A stretch of DNA of 64,000 nt, from NCBI GenBank assembly GCA_963932465.1, contig OZ010799.1, positions 277,795,164 through 277,859,163 on the forward strand, in the 5' to 3' direction. A model generated the notes under the pieces. It searched no databases and was not told the origin of the DNA. It saw only the letters and a list, made by a program, of their open reading frames with translations. The stretch's first letter is position 1; every line of letters starts with the position of its first letter. A program made the position numbers and the translations under genes. Source of the DNA: Maratus speciosus. Lineage: Eukaryota; Arthropoda; Arachnida; Araneae; Salticidae. Below are positions 33,101 through 44,248 of this stretch, one piece after another.

Positions 33101-34230
33101 GAAGTGTGCACTGTCCCAACCCGTGGGCAAGGCTAGGGCCAATTTTTCGCAACGCTGGGGGTCGAACCGGGCCTTACTTTTTTTTAAGGCTTTGGGCCGG
33201 GCCTAGGCATTGCCCTTTGCAGACCGGGTTAGGGCCTTTCTTTTTTTCTAAAAGATTGCGTCGAGTTCAACTTAATTTTTCAGTACCGATCCGGGACTGG
33301 CTTCATTCTTCCAAGATTTGCAAGGGCCGACATTTTAAGTACCGGTCTCAACCCACCCCGTACGAAAATTATTGTCTCGGCCTGGTCTGATCCGCTCAAA
33401 AATCAGTAAAATTGCCCGGCCCAAAACTTTTTGCAAAAAATGTATATTTTTTTAAATTGCCATTATTGTACAACTAAAATTTACTCTTTTTCTAGAATAG
33501 TTTAGCTAAAGAATAGCAATTTCTAGGCAATAAAATTAAAATACAATAAAACTTGTGAAAAAGAACCCGTATATGACGGAATCCTGTCTTAAACTAAAAA
33601 ATGTGTTGATGCATGAAAAATGAATACAATAATATGTGAGGAAAAGTACATAATACATTTAAAACTGCTAAGAAGGAAACTTGTCTATAACGTATATTTT
33701 TTATTTCCTAAGCAATTTCGTCTTAGGTGATTTTATTGTATAATAGTTATCTGATTCTTAAGTCTCAAATACATAGAATATGGATTAACGATATTAATGT
33801 TAACTGAATCATTTACATACAGGTAGTGTTTCATTAAAAAAATAAATATCGCAGCACACGATGTTTCTTTAAAAATGAAGATTATAAAAATGAAAAGAAA
33901 AAAGGATAAAATAAGCATTTTTAGTCAGAACTCCTCGTACGAAACAATTTTTAATCCTATCGACGTAAAAATCCATATTTTCTAATTTTTAGTACCTAGA
34001 TTTTAACTTTTTTTTTCGGAGGGGAGGGAGGTCGGCCCAAGACGGCATGGGCCCGAACTTTTAAGTTTTCTACCGGGCTGGATCAGTATTTTTTTTTTTT
34101 TTTTTTTTTTGTACGGGATGAACTTTTAGATTTTATACCGGGGCGGGTAGTTGATTATTTTTCTACGGGCCGGGCCAAACTTTTTTCTATGAGCAAGCCG
34201 ATCTTTTTTTTCTGTGGACGGGGCCTGGAA
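33100..34230. repeat. GGGCCGGGCC-rich segments bracketing AT-rich DNA
   Basis: The GC-rich blocks 33100-33420 and 34018-34230 are full of GGGCC/CCGGG words and share inverted phrases such as CCCGGCCCAAAACTTTTT on the left and, reversed, AAAAGTTTGGCCCGGCCC on the right. The 600 bp between them is plain AT-rich. This looks like the two subterminal arrays of one non-autonomous element. Exact tips and a target duplication were not found. Confidence 0.45.
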
Positions 34231-34424
34231 ATATCGTCCCGGAGAGACATCTAGTTTGGCTGTTTCCAGTTACCATCCAACAAAGTTTAATATAAAAGAC
34301 TTCTATATAAAATCGAAACCAAAATAATTCAAGCGTATGCTCAAATATTTTCTTCTGCGCGATAAATTTGATACAAAAGTAGGATTGCGTCATCTTTACT
34401 ATCAACCAACCAATCTTATTTCCG

Positions 34425-34520
34425 CAAATGAGTCGAGAGTCGAGTCAGTATGTCGACTCATCAATCAAGTGAGTCGACTCAGCGTCGACTCCTTAAAATG
34501 AGTGGAAATGCCCATCCTTA
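34425..34520 (-). repeat. hAT-like tip with GAGTCGA subterminal words
   Basis: In reverse complement the sequence runs TAAGGATGGGCATTTCCACT, then ATTTTAAGGAGTCGACG and more GAGTCGA words, ending near GGTTGGTTG. It is closely similar in order to the tip near 21550 (TAGGAATGGGCTTTTCGACT). No matching left tip with an 8-bp duplication was found. Confidence 0.5.
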
Positions 34521-34989
34521 GTTCACAGATCTACTTAAAGGATTCTGATATCTGATACACAATGTGCTGTTCATTTTATCGAAGAACTGTCTTAAGTTCT
34601 TCGATTTCAAGATTTAGAATTTATCTGTAACCGGTGATAAACGGATTTGCAATTTGTATCAAATATACATTTCAATTGAAATATAACTGGTGTGAAATGA
34701 ATAATTTAACTGTGTATCATGTCTATTGTCTGGTTGCAATGTTTTATCTTTAATTTATTAACATGGTTTCTGGCCTGTAGCGTAACCTGGTACCTATAAA
34801 ACACAGGATAGCTGGAGCGTTATGATCAAGTAGTTCTAAAGATTTATTTTCGGAAAATAGTGGTAGATATTTTGAAAAAAAATTTTCAAGATGACAACCT
34901 GGCTTTTTACGCGAACTTCGAACTTTCCCTCTATTTCTTTCTTCATTTGGTTTCGGATACCACGCCTACCCTAAATGTAAATTTTTTAT

Positions 34990-35250
34990 TCTTTTCTATC
35001 AGAAAACATGCTAAGAATCTATTAAGGGAAGACAAAACTGGGTGTAATCCTATGGGAAACATGCGAGCTTTAAAACCCGTTTCCTCGGAAATGACCCGCC
35101 CGAATTTGATGAAATTTGGAATCCATATTCACTGGATTATGCTCAAGACTTATGGAATACAGTTTTTTTCTGCGATTAAAACTTTTTATTTTAGAGCTAT
35201 GGCAATTTTTGAGAAATTTTCCATTTTTCAGAATTTTCTTTATCCAAAAC
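34990..35250 (+). repeat. Left arm of a 3.3-kb spaced inverted repeat
   Basis: This matches 38535-38815 in reverse complement (shared words include GAAATTTGGAATCCATATTC, CACTGGATTATGCTCAA and AAACTTTTTATTTTAGAGC). The 135-residue frame over it (34860-35267) shares VSSE and MKFGI-type peptides with the minus-strand frame of the other arm, but both are repeat translations with no domain I know. Confidence 0.65.
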
Positions 35251-35395
35251 TAATTAAAAATTTTTAAAACTGTCAGCTACATACGACCTTATATTTATAC
35301 TCTACCAGCAAAAATATTTTTATCGAAATCGCTCGGGTACTTTAGGATTTAGTGGGTTTTTTAGCTGAAAAGTACAATTTTTCGGAGAGCTAAAA

Positions 35396-36159
35396 TAAGG
35401 GGGCTCAGGGCTTAATCGATAACGAAAAACATGTAAACAGAGCTCTCGCTTCGAGTCCATATAAAAACAGAAGTATTCAATGCAACTAATTTAAACTTTC
35501 TGATATTTTTAAGGTATGTTTGTAGTCTTATAAAATTATAAAATGAAGTACTTCAATGTAATAAAACAAAAAATATAGCAAAATTTATATAACACAATTT
35601 TAGGAAAAAAATTTAGGTGTCATATCACCATCCGTAAGATATCTTAGCGTTAAATTGACATAAGAATCTAATTTTTGCTTTACAATGATCAGGAAACTTT
35701 ATAGAATGAATTAAGGATATAACTACCACTCAAAGGAAACCTTATTAAAAAAACCTCTCAAATTTGAAAATTTAAAAAACCCTAAAAAATACAACATTTT
35801 TTTTCATTAAAAATACTCCAAATATTAAACTACCTAAAATATATCAATTCATTCTATAGATAATGATGTTATATGCATGCAAAAAAAAAAAAAATTAAGC
35901 CATTCCATCAAATAGTTTTTTTAAAAGTCTTACGGATAGTCGTCAAAAATCAAGTTTTGAGAAAACGCGACTTAAAGTTGCAATTAAATGGGTGCGGCTT
36001 TGTAACGATTGTTACATAAATGCTCATAACTCCGTTGAAAATGCAAATATTTTTATGCGGTTTTTTGCAAAGTGTTCCGAATTAATTAAATAATCAAAAT
36101 AGATACTAAAAGAAAAATCGATTTTTTAAAAGTTTTCAAAACCTGAGCCCCCTTCAGAT
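35396..36159 (-). mobile_element. Foldback-type element with GGGCTCAGG tips, intact copy
   Basis: Tips AAGGGGGCTCAGGGCTT and, mirrored, CCTGAGCCCCCTT bound 764 bp. The whole is the reverse complement of the copy in the 55.9-60.1 kb region, which has been split by a BEL/Pao insertion. Conserved landmarks include CATCCGTAAGATATCTTAGC, TTGAGAAAACGCGACTTAAA and GGGTGCGGCT. No coding capacity is seen. The target duplication is unclear. Confidence 0.7.
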
Positions 36160-36339
36160 ACTTCTAACTTGTGTGACGTTCTTGCATAATTTTATAAAAC
36201 ATATGAATAAAAATATCTATAAACACTTGGATGAAATTTAGTTCAATATAATAAACAAGTAGGAAATTGCTCGTCAAACGTGGCAAATAAGGTGTGTTCG
36301 TACTATAACTAGTTTTATAAATATTTTTTGCACCCCATA

Positions 36340-36780
36340 TTGTACTGATACTGAATGTATTTTTTTCTGCACTTCATAACGGGAAACTTTTGACTGTGTC
36401 TGTAATTAAACTATACATCCAATTATCATAAAAGCTGAAATGGCTCGACAAAATTTTGCAACATATATTTAAAATTTCAGACCATTCGGGAGACTGTAAC
36501 ATCATTAAAATGCACTTCCAATAATTTTTCCCATTGGCCGTAATGTAAAGAAAAACTTTTGAATGTCCCTGTAATTAAATTATACATCCGATTCTCATAA
36601 AATTTGTAATGGCTCGATAAAATTTTGCAACAATCATATATTTAAAATTTCAGACCATTCGGTTGGGTAGTTTTTGCTCTGTTATATGCGGACGGACAGA
36701 CGGACGGACGGACTGACATACGGACTGAACGACGACTATAGGTGCTACGTATTTATATAATTACGAACGCACCTAATGAG
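36340..36780 (-). repeat. Satellite family copy (inverse of 4918-5990) with (GGAC)n
   Basis: Two ~170-bp units carry CTGTAATTAAACTATACATCC, ATGGCTCGACAAAATTTTGC and TTTCAGACCATTCGG. They end in GGACGGACAGACGGACGGAC near 36690-36715. In reverse complement the order (CCGTC leader, then ATTACAGGGACATTCAAAAG, then TTACATTACGGCCAATGGGA) parallels 4918-5130 word for word. Confidence 0.7.
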
Positions 36781-36890
36781 TGTAAAATGTTAGAGTAAAA
36801 TTAATATAAGTGGGAGTGGCGTCCCATTCGAGTCTTCCATACTCGAGCCATTTCGATAAAATAATTTTGGTGGTAGAGAGTTAGATCATA

Positions 36891-37296
36891 TCGCTCACCC
36901 GCAAGAAAAGTGATGCATCTCGACAAAAGTAAATTTCACAGGAGAGCCAAAAGAAAATTTACGTTTTTTTTACTGTAACATGAATTTAAAGCAGTTATAG
37001 TTAGCTCTGCATGCATGAATAAAAAGAGTGCATAAAATCGTAAAACTCTTAAGAATGAAGACGTAGGATGCGGTTTGGAGGGTTGGGTAATTTTACCTCC
37101 CCACACAATCCACTTCTCTCTTCTTTGGTCACAAATAGACATATAGCGCAATAAAGTGATTTTCCCTATAACTACACTTATGAAAGTTATTGTGAAGCAA
37201 GACACACCTATGGCAGACCTTTTGGTAGAACAAAACGCAAAATGAATTTTTGCGAGATGTGTTTGTTGCGAGAAAAGTTTTCTTGCGGGTGAGCGA
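36891..37296. mobile_element. 406-bp MITE with TCGCTCACCCGCAAGAAAA tips
   Basis: TCGCTCACCCGCAAGAAAA at 36891 is repeated exactly in reverse complement ending at 37296, with TA outside both ends. Further inverted similarity (GCATCTCGACAAAAGTAAAT versus CACATCTCGCAAAAATTCAT) extends inward. The 146-residue minus-strand frame 36936-37376 runs through and beyond the element and is not supported as a gene. Confidence 0.82.
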
Positions 37297-37323
37297 TATG
37301 TAGCAGACAGTTTAAAAGAAATA

Positions 37324-38526
37324 CAGTCAATCAGGGTAACTTTGATCCGCATTTTCTCTATTTTCATATGCCACACTCTTATTTGAAGAATATTGACGAA
37401 ACTAAGGGCATAAAAGAGAAGAAATGATCCTAAATTATTGTTTGACTATCAAAAATTAAGGAATAATAAGGATAAAAGGCAATAAAAAATGGATTTTTAG
37501 CCTAGTTCAAAGTTACCCAGCCATTTAGGGTAACTTTGCCCCATATGATAAATTTTTATATAAAATAATTCATTATAAAAAAAGCATTGTAGTCAGGACA
37601 ACTTTAAACCCCCAAAAATGTTTTCAGATATGTAAAGACTCCGAATTTACATTTCCCAACATCACAAGATTTGTATAATTTATGATATTACAACAAATAT
37701 CAGGCATGAGAAAACTGGAAGAAGAACATTTAGAACATTTAGAGAGAAAAAAAAAAAACCTGTTTATTGTTCATATAAAACATAAAAATGCAGTGAAAAA
37801 CAATTTTCAATGTTTTAACTCAATAATATATCCATAGTTACAGTAATACATATAAGTACTAGTATTATTCAAACAAGAATAAAAAACGTCGAACGTATGA
37901 AATGTGAAATTTGAGTAGCTCCGCCCCTAATCACGCCTCTAAATGAATTTTATGTATTTTACATATATTTGTGAAAATATTTACATGTTGTATGTAATGC
38001 ACACTTTCGGCATTTATATAAAATATACGTGCAAATATGGGAAATTTTCGACAGTAGCACCTATAATCAGTAAATTATAAGCCTCAGTGTAACTTTGATC
38101 CGGCTCAAAGTTACCCTGAAAATGCAGTAAAATGCTAGTGCCTTCTTATTTTACATTTTATTAACTATTAATAAATAAATAATCACAAAACATTAACACA
38201 TTTACAACATTTAGATAATAATATGTCTGATAAATGAGTATATTCTTACTTGCTATGAAAATTTAATTGGATCACAGCAACTTCAAAACAGCATTCAAAA
38301 TTGCCTTGAAAACAGTACTTCACAAAAATAGTTAGATGATGCATTTAAATGTGTCTAATAATGTTGCTAATTTATTTTCTAAAATAAAGAGTAGAAATCC
38401 CAGTTTAGAACCTTGCCAACAGAGCACAGTTCTGGAGTTTATTTAGTCTTTTAGGGTCAAAAATATTGAAAAATAGGAGGTGGTGCAAAGTTACACCCCG
38501 TGGTTCAAAGTTACCGTGATTGACTG
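37324..38526. mobile_element. 1.2-kb pogo-like element with GGTAACTTTGA motifs
   Basis: CAGTCAATCAGGGTAACTTT at 37324 and, from the right, CAGTCAATCACGGTAACTTT at 38526 are inverted tips, with TA outside each. The word GGTAACTTTG or its complement recurs at about 37505, 37530, 38090 and 38115 and near the right end. CAGTC tips with TA fit pogo-type elements. No transposase is left. Confidence 0.8.
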
Positions 38527-38534
38527 TAATAATT

Positions 38535-38815
38535 AGTTTCAGAAAAAAAAAAAAAAAAACTGAAAAATAGTAATTTTTTTAAAAATTGCTATTGCTCTAA
38601 AATAAAAAGTTTTAGTCGCAGAAAAAAAAGAAAAAAAAAACTGTTTGCCTTTAGTGTTGAGCATAATCCAGTGAATACGGATTCCAAATTTCATGAAAAT
38701 TTGTGGGGTAGTTTCCGAGGAAACGGGTCCTAAATCTCGGATATTTCTTATAGGATTACACATAGTCTTGTCTTTCCTTAAGCTTCTTGATTCAATTCCT
38801 ACTATTAGTTCACAC
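38535..38815 (-). repeat. Right arm of the 3.3-kb spaced inverted repeat
   Basis: Reverse complement of 34990-35250. It begins almost directly after the right end of the pogo-like element. Poly(A) runs interrupt the similarity at about 38545 and 38630. Confidence 0.6.
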
Positions 38816-39010
38816 TCTCCCTATATTTATTTATATATCTTGTTCAAATTTTCAATCGTTAATAAAATATAATTCATCCTATCAAGTTGAAATAATTTTT
38901 TTAAAACTTGTACTGGATAACAATTGATGTTAATACAGTTTTTTCAAATATTAATTAATTAATTAAATTTTAATTAATTAATTTTATATGGGAGACAAAA
39001 TGGCTGCCAT

Positions 39011-39305
39011 TGGTTATTGAACAGCATTTAATGCATCTTCATGTCTATAAGGGGGGTTACCATAGGGGGGACCCTGTTCTGTCCCCAAATACCGCCAAGT
39101 TTGTTGCCAACTTGGCGATATATCGCCCAATTTGGCGACCAAGATGAGTCGCCAAAAGTGACGCCAACTTGGCGATATCTCTAATATTTCGCCAAATTCC
39201 CATAGACTTCCATTGTAAACGTACTTGCTTATAGAAAATCAACAAATTGAGATATTTTAATGCAGCAAAACTAATATTAGATTAAGGGATTATATTAAAT
39301 TTTTC
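39011..39305. repeat. Dispersed repeat with GCCAACTTGGCGATAT words, copy 1
   Basis: Nearly the same sequence recurs in the same orientation at 47637-47870. Shared text includes TTGAACAGCATTTAATGCAT, CTATAAGGGGGG and TTTCGCCAAATTCCCATAGA. Copy 1 has an extra GCCAACTTGGCGATAT-like segment. GCCAACTTGGC is palindromic. The small minus-strand frames common to both copies have no domain I know. Confidence 0.75.
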
Positions 39306-39950
39306 TTTGATGACCTAAGTAGGAATTGACTTTAAAAACAAAGTTTTTATATTATTTGTTATTCTTTTAATCGGAAAATGAAAGATGCTGATTTTGTATG
39401 TCAATTACATTTAAAAAATAATAAATGAAATTACGAAAGTATTTGTATCGACAAAGATCTTGACAAGGTCGCCGTCTGAGCGATGAAATAGGTCAATCTG
39501 AATAAAGGTACTTAAAGGCCTTTTATGTGTATTTGTATCCCTTTTAACAAGTATTAACTTAATTGGATGATTTTAACCCTTAAATGCGCGATTTTTTTAT
39601 TTTGTTTTGAAAAAAATATATGTGATTCTCTGAAAGGTTTTTTACACAGGAAAAATAATGAATAAAAATCAGATACATTTTTCATATAATACGAAAATCT
39701 TTCAAACACTGTAAAACAATCTTTTCTTCTGTTGCACATCTGCAATACAAGTACAGTGCCTAGAATTAATAGTGAGTCGTTCATACGTTAACAACACTTT
39801 TTCTTTTGGCCTTGTAAGGAAGGATGCCGCAAGGTGGCGCGCATGTTATTACCGACTGGAATTTTCAAAGATTTTAGCCCGGTGATAGTGAAGCATATTG
39901 TAAATAAACGCAAGTTATTCCAATAAAGTTTAAGTCCCATATTTGTTTAA

Positions 39951-40213
39951 CCCCCTGACCGCCGAGAAAAAGGGCAAAATTGTAATGTTTTTTCCTCTGT
40001 AATTTTTTTTAAAATCTAAAAAAAGGTGATTTTTCAAAAAGACATAAAAAATTTAAGTAGGTATAAGAATATAAGCCTTGAGAGTATTACTCATAACAAA
40101 ATGTTTTAAAACTGCATTATATTTCTAGAATTATATTAATTTAAATATTGCTTCTAATGCCGTGAAACCTGCAGCTTAGTGAACGGATATATCAGTTCGC
40201 GGCGGTGGGAAGG
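39951..40213. mobile_element. 263-bp TTAA-flanked MITE
   Basis: TTAA stands at 39947-39950 and 40214-40217. The tips CCCCCTGACCGCCG and, from the right, CCTTCCCACCGCCG are imperfect inverted repeats. A TTAA duplication with C-rich tips is the piggyBac pattern. No coding sequence. Confidence 0.65.
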
Positions 40214-40438
40214 TTAAGAAACAAAATATGAGTGAAAAACTAGCAATAAATATCAGCAAGGGTATTACTTTGCGAGCGTATATATTTCATACAGTGGGCA
40301 TATAAAAGAAAAAATATAATTTAAATATTTTTTCATGCGAAATGTGCAGAAATTTATTTTAATATCAATATTTGTTTGCACAAATTTGGATGTACAATCC
40401 GTTTGTACTTCGTTATGAATTGGGAATACAGTAGGATC

Positions 40439-40560
40439 CCTGTAATACGAACCCCGCTAATCCGAAATTCCGGTTAATCCGAACCGATTTTACTTTCGAA
40501 AATTATACTTGATTAACTTTCAATTAAACTTACAAAATCTTCCGAATTACAGGAATGTAT
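40439..40560 (+). repeat. Single pogo/Tigger-like tip
   Basis: CAGTAGGATCCCTGTAATAC preceded by TA, then ACCCCGCTAATCCGAAATTC and GGTTAATCCGAACCG. Such repeats of TAATCCGAA are typical just inside Tigger-type ends. The opposite end was not found; the Tc1 element at 40678 begins about 120 bp further on. Confidence 0.5.
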
Positions 40561-40908
40561 GTCAAGAAAAACGTGTATAATTTAGAACTAAACAAAAAAT
40601 GGCAGTAAAGCATGTTTTTTATTATTTAAGCAGTTTCAATAGAATAATAATAAAAAAAAAATACTGAATAATATATGCACTGCTGGCCATTAAAATTGCA
40701 ACACCAGGAAGGAATGATCTAACAAGCGTCAAAATCACATGAAAGGAAGAAGATGTTGGAATATGCAAATGATTAGTATTTAAGCGCATTTAGACGATGC
40801 GGGCGGGAGAAACGACATCTGAAGCTCTGGATAAAAGAAAAGTTGTGTAGTGGATTTCTCATTCGGAACGCGCTTTGTAAGGTCGGTCTTTGCTCAGAAT
40901 ATCGTGTT

Positions 40909-42150
40909 ATGCCTCGAATAATAAGAAGAAATGCTTACCCCCAAGTGTCGGTATTCGATAGAGGCAGTATCGTTGCCTAACGATAGTATGGTTATCTTTC
41001 CGTGATATCGCCCGTTGCATTCGTCGAAATCCAATGACTGTCATGCAAATATGGAATCAATGGATTGCTGAGGGTCATACTAAACGGCATGCAATATCTC
41101 GACACCCTCCCATGACTAACGCCGGAGAGGACAAACGTATTGTGAGGTCGGCCCTGCAAAACCGTACAACCACATCACGAAACTTTAGTCAGGAAATGAG
41201 CATGTTTAAAGCGTGCCCAGTATCCGCTCGTACGGTGCGACGACGTTTGCAGCAGTGTGGACTGTCATGACGGCGATGAGTACTGCGGCTTCCCTTGACA
41301 ATGCAGCATAGAGAGAGTCGGCGACTCTGGTGCGCCGAACGACAAAGCTGGATGCATGACTGGCACAATATCGTCTTTTCAGACGAGTCCCGGTTGTACG
41401 TGCTGTATTTTGATGGCCGCATACTTGTCTGGAGGCTCCGAGGAAAACGGCTGTCACCTCCTTGCATTCGATATCGGCATAGGGGCCCTGCACCTGGTGT
41501 GATGGTTCGGGCAGCTATTGGGTTCACGACATGCACATCTCTAGTTCGGATCGACGGTAATTTGAACGCAGATCGGCACATTTTTGACATCTTACGTCCA
41601 GTGGTTGTGACCTGTCTTCGAGGCATGCCAAACGCCACCTTCCAGCAAGATAACGCAAGACCACATGTTGCGCGACGTGTTCTGACCTTCCTCGAACACA
41701 GGGTATTCGATTACTGCCCTGGCCTGCACCGTCTCCAGATCTGTCACCCATTGAAAACATCTGGTCATGAATTGCTTAGAGACTAGCCCGCCACCCTTCT
41801 CCAGCTAATACGGTTGATGAAGTGTGGCATAGACTTAACCCCTTGAGGGGCAAGCAATTACGTTTGTGAAATGCTGTATTCCCACCGGAATCTTTGAAAA
41901 ATTCTATTTCAAAATAAGTAAGCGTAATTCTACGGCTTTTTTCCACCAAAGTTAGAAAAGTAAAATTTAATAAAATTTTTCTGGTGTAAAACTTCATTAA
42001 TCGTAGGTGGTATATAATATATACCGGTGCCCCTCAAGGGGTTAAAGCAGCATGGAATGAGTAGTCCGTTTCTGCCCTCGAAGCCCAGTTAGACTCCATG
42101 CCTAACCGGATAAGGGCCGTTTCAGCTACAAGGGGGAGCAGCTGTTTCTA
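40909..42150 (+). pseudogene. Tc1 transposase pseudogene
   Basis: The start at 40909 gives MPRIIRRNAYPQVSVFDRGS, the usual N-terminus of this Tc1 group, followed by a frameshift and stop. The paired DNA-binding part resumes as LSFRDIARCIRRNPMTVM and WNQWIAEGHT, with a second helix near ARTVRRRLQQCGLS. The catalytic core continues in 41295-41786: first Asp in FSDESRLYV, second Asp in QQDNARPHVA. The third acidic residue lies in SPIEN (about 41738), in a shifted frame. A 203-bp MITE interrupts the C-terminus at 41839-42041, after which DSMPNRIRAV completes the family pattern at about 42097-42125. At least three frame disruptions make it inactive. Antisense frames over it are shadows. Confidence 0.9.
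41839..42041 (+). mobile_element. 203-bp TTAA MITE inside the Tc1 transposase
   Basis: TTAA at 41835-41838 and 42042-42045 flanks perfect tips CCCCTTGAGGGGCA and TGCCCCTCAAGGGG, each itself nearly palindromic. Removing it joins the transposase reading frame on both sides. The family member at 30753-30960 lies in inverse orientation. PiggyBac-type by duplication and tips. Confidence 0.9.
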
Positions 42151-42623
42151 CCAATTTCGCACCCTTTTAAACCCCCAAACTGTTTACAAATTTAATCATT
42201 TTGTTTTCATGCCATACTGTTTACGTACAATAAATGTCTTTTTTGTATTTTCAATCTTTCATGATGTTGCAGTTTTAATGGCCAGCAGTATATATACATG
42301 AATATAATATGAAAAAGTGCACTGTAGACCAACTCGTAGAAGCGATCTTAAAAATATCTCGAACGTCAGTTTGTTTGCCAGTCACCATAAAATTCTTTTC
42401 TAAAATGCAAAAAGTATTTAATTTTGATGATAAGAATTTATTTTTCTTTCAACAGTTTAATTTCGCGAATAATCTACAGAAATATTTTTTTTTTCTTCCA
42501 ATACAAGTAAGAACTACTGTCGTACGGCTGTTTTACACTGAAATATTGCAGATTAGTAAATATTTTAATAAGAATGTCTCAAAATACCTTAATTTATATA
42601 ATTATTTATTTTATCAAACTTAA

Positions 42624-42868
42624 CCTTTAATCCTTTAATTCCCACGATAGAATACGTTCTAGAAATTACGCAGTTCAGACAATCTGACTTTACACCAGAA
42701 AGTTTCAATGGTTAATTTCACTTTAATTAAATGCGTAATGCCTGTTATTAATTAAAGTCAATATTGCTATTTTAATTTTCTGGTGTGAATTAGGTATATA
42801 CAATAAAAAAAGTCTATTAAATTCAAAACACTGTTCTTTGCATACAGGCAAAGCTGTGCACTAAAGGG
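42624..42868. mobile_element. 245-bp TTAA-flanked MITE
   Basis: TTAA at 42620-42623 and 42869-42872. Tips CCTTTAATCC and, from the right, CCCTTTAGTGCAC. Internal words TTTACACCAGAAAGTTTC and TTTTCTGGTGTGAATT echo the CACCAGAAA word of the 41839 family, suggesting a relative. Tips are short, so confidence is moderate. Confidence 0.55.
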
Positions 42869-43185
42869 TTAAGCGATTTCATATACAATCTGATAATGAT
42901 TGAAATGTTGACATGAAAACTGACACCGCTAAAATGAAATAAACATTTACTAATTAAAAATGGTGTGCTTAAAGTTTCCCTGATTTATTGCTACAATATC
43001 TCTATAAACAGTATGTAAAGTTTTAATAGATGGTAAATTATAAATAATTTACGAAGGTTTAAGATGCAATGGTATAATTTTTATTATTATTTAAAGAAAA
43101 ATCAAGGGATTATTTAAACTTTTTTTTAAATTAAACTTTTGGATTAGTACAATTTTTAAACTTCTCAAGTATATATTTTAGCATG

Positions 43186-43228
<43 letters not shown>

Positions 43229-43241
43229 CTACAAGCTTTAA

Positions 43242-44248
43242 CCCTTTCTATCACCGTGTTGATTGATCGCACCGATTTTGTTGATTGCTGTTATTCTATT
43301 GCACTACTATTAATATAATTATTTCATTAAATCCGCAACAAATGTCTATACAGATGTTTTTTTTTTTTGCGCCAAAGTTTGATTTATCGCTTGATCAGCT
43401 ACACGTGATTTTTGCTGAATTAAGCTTTGAAATACAGGGGTCAAAAAAGTTTGCAGACGTCTAGAAGTATATTGTTTTCAAAGGTGAGTTATTCTTTATT
43501 TAAAGACCATTTTCGAGCTAGGAAATTTATAATATGTATAAGATAATCGTAAACTTCTGTTTGTTGCAGATCTGCAACAATGCGCCATATCTTCTCTTGT
43601 AATGGATTTTTTTAAATATCAAAAGAACATCGAAAATATCGTCTAATGGTTATTTAAGTTGCATTTCTTTCAGAAGAGCAAAATTATTGAAAAGGGAAAC
43701 ATTAGTCTGTTTTTATATTTAATTTCTATAGGGTAAGTTAGGAATCTCCTCCACCCCCCCCCCCCCCCCACCCCCTCTGTAAAATTAACACCAAATCCAA
43801 AGCTAGCAAAAAAGGGAAAGGTCTCGTAGTAGAAAAAAGAATTCAACAGAAAAAGCATAGAGCGCCTTCTCAACATATTCCCACCAAAACAAGTGCGCCT
43901 AGATGAAGTTGGGCACTGACCATAGTGGGCAGAAAAAAGAATATGTTGCAAATACCCCGATTGTAAAAACTTTAATCAAACTGTTTGTGAGAAATGTCGT
44001 GTGGGACTTTGCTACAACAAAACTAACAATTATTTCAAAAATTTTCGTGCAAATTAAAATTTTAAATATTTTCAGTTTTTGTGCCATTTGGCAAGATGTT
44101 GCAGATATGCAACAAACCCATTTTTCCAAATAAAATTTTATTTTTCTGTTCTGAATTTTTTTTTTTATTATTTTTTCCATGCTTAAAATGATGCATTTTA
44201 ATATCTGCGTAAGAATTTTTCAAATCGGGGTTGTTGAGTTACAAAGGG
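43242..44248 (+). mobile_element. piggyBac element, internally reduced
   Basis: TTAA at 43238-43241 and 44249-44252 flanks tips CCCTTTCTATCACC and, from the right, CCCTTTGTAACTCAAC. The left flank ends in ACAAGC-TTAA and the right flank begins TTAA-AATACAA, exactly the monomer sequence of the surrounding satellite, so the empty site is known. Only the C-terminal part of the transposase survives. A poly(C) run lies at about 43755-43771. Confidence 0.9.
43840..44057 (+). pseudogene. piggyBac transposase C-terminal Cys-rich remnant
   Basis: In one frame the sequence reads NIFPPKQVRLDEVGH, then two stops (TGA 43917, TAG 43923) where the family has W/P positions, then a Cys-rich tail: KRICCKYPDCKNFN, TVCEKCRVGLCYNK and FKNF, closing at TAA 44055-44057. 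The spacing of Cys pairs matches the C-terminal zinc-binding domain of piggyBac transposases. The last Cys and His appear replaced (Tyr and Arg). The catalytic DDD domain is absent. Other open frames listed over this stretch are in wrong frames. Confidence 0.8.

Larger units (their letters stand above)
40678..42290 (+). mobile_element. Tc1-like element, full length but dead
   Basis: Left tip CACTGCTGGCCATTAAAATT and right tip (reverse complement) TACTGCTGGCCATTAAAACT match over about 33 bp. TA follows at 42291, and the left TA appears mutated to TG. The transposase has decayed (see next entry) and a TTAA-type MITE has landed in its 3' part at 41839. CACTGCTGGCCATTAAAA ends are a familiar Tc1-type signature in arthropods. 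Confidence 0.9.

Noticed and set aside
31065..34520. One hAT element from the GAGTCGA cluster to the tip at 34510
   Set aside because: The left tip (TAGAGTTGGCC) and right tip (TAAGGATGGGC) match poorly, and the flanking 8-mers (CTTGAATA and GTTCACAG) are not a duplication.
34860..35267. 135-residue open frame as a host gene
   Set aside because: Part of it recurs as an inverted DNA repeat at 38535-38815 with poly(A) interruptions and no constraint visible; no known domain.
36936..37376. 146-residue minus-strand open frame
   Set aside because: It lies mostly within the MITE 36891-37296 and crosses its right end; no domain.
41189..41760. Long minus-strand frames over the Tc1 transposase (up to 149 residues)
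   Set aside because: Antisense shadows of the GC-richer transposase coding sequence.
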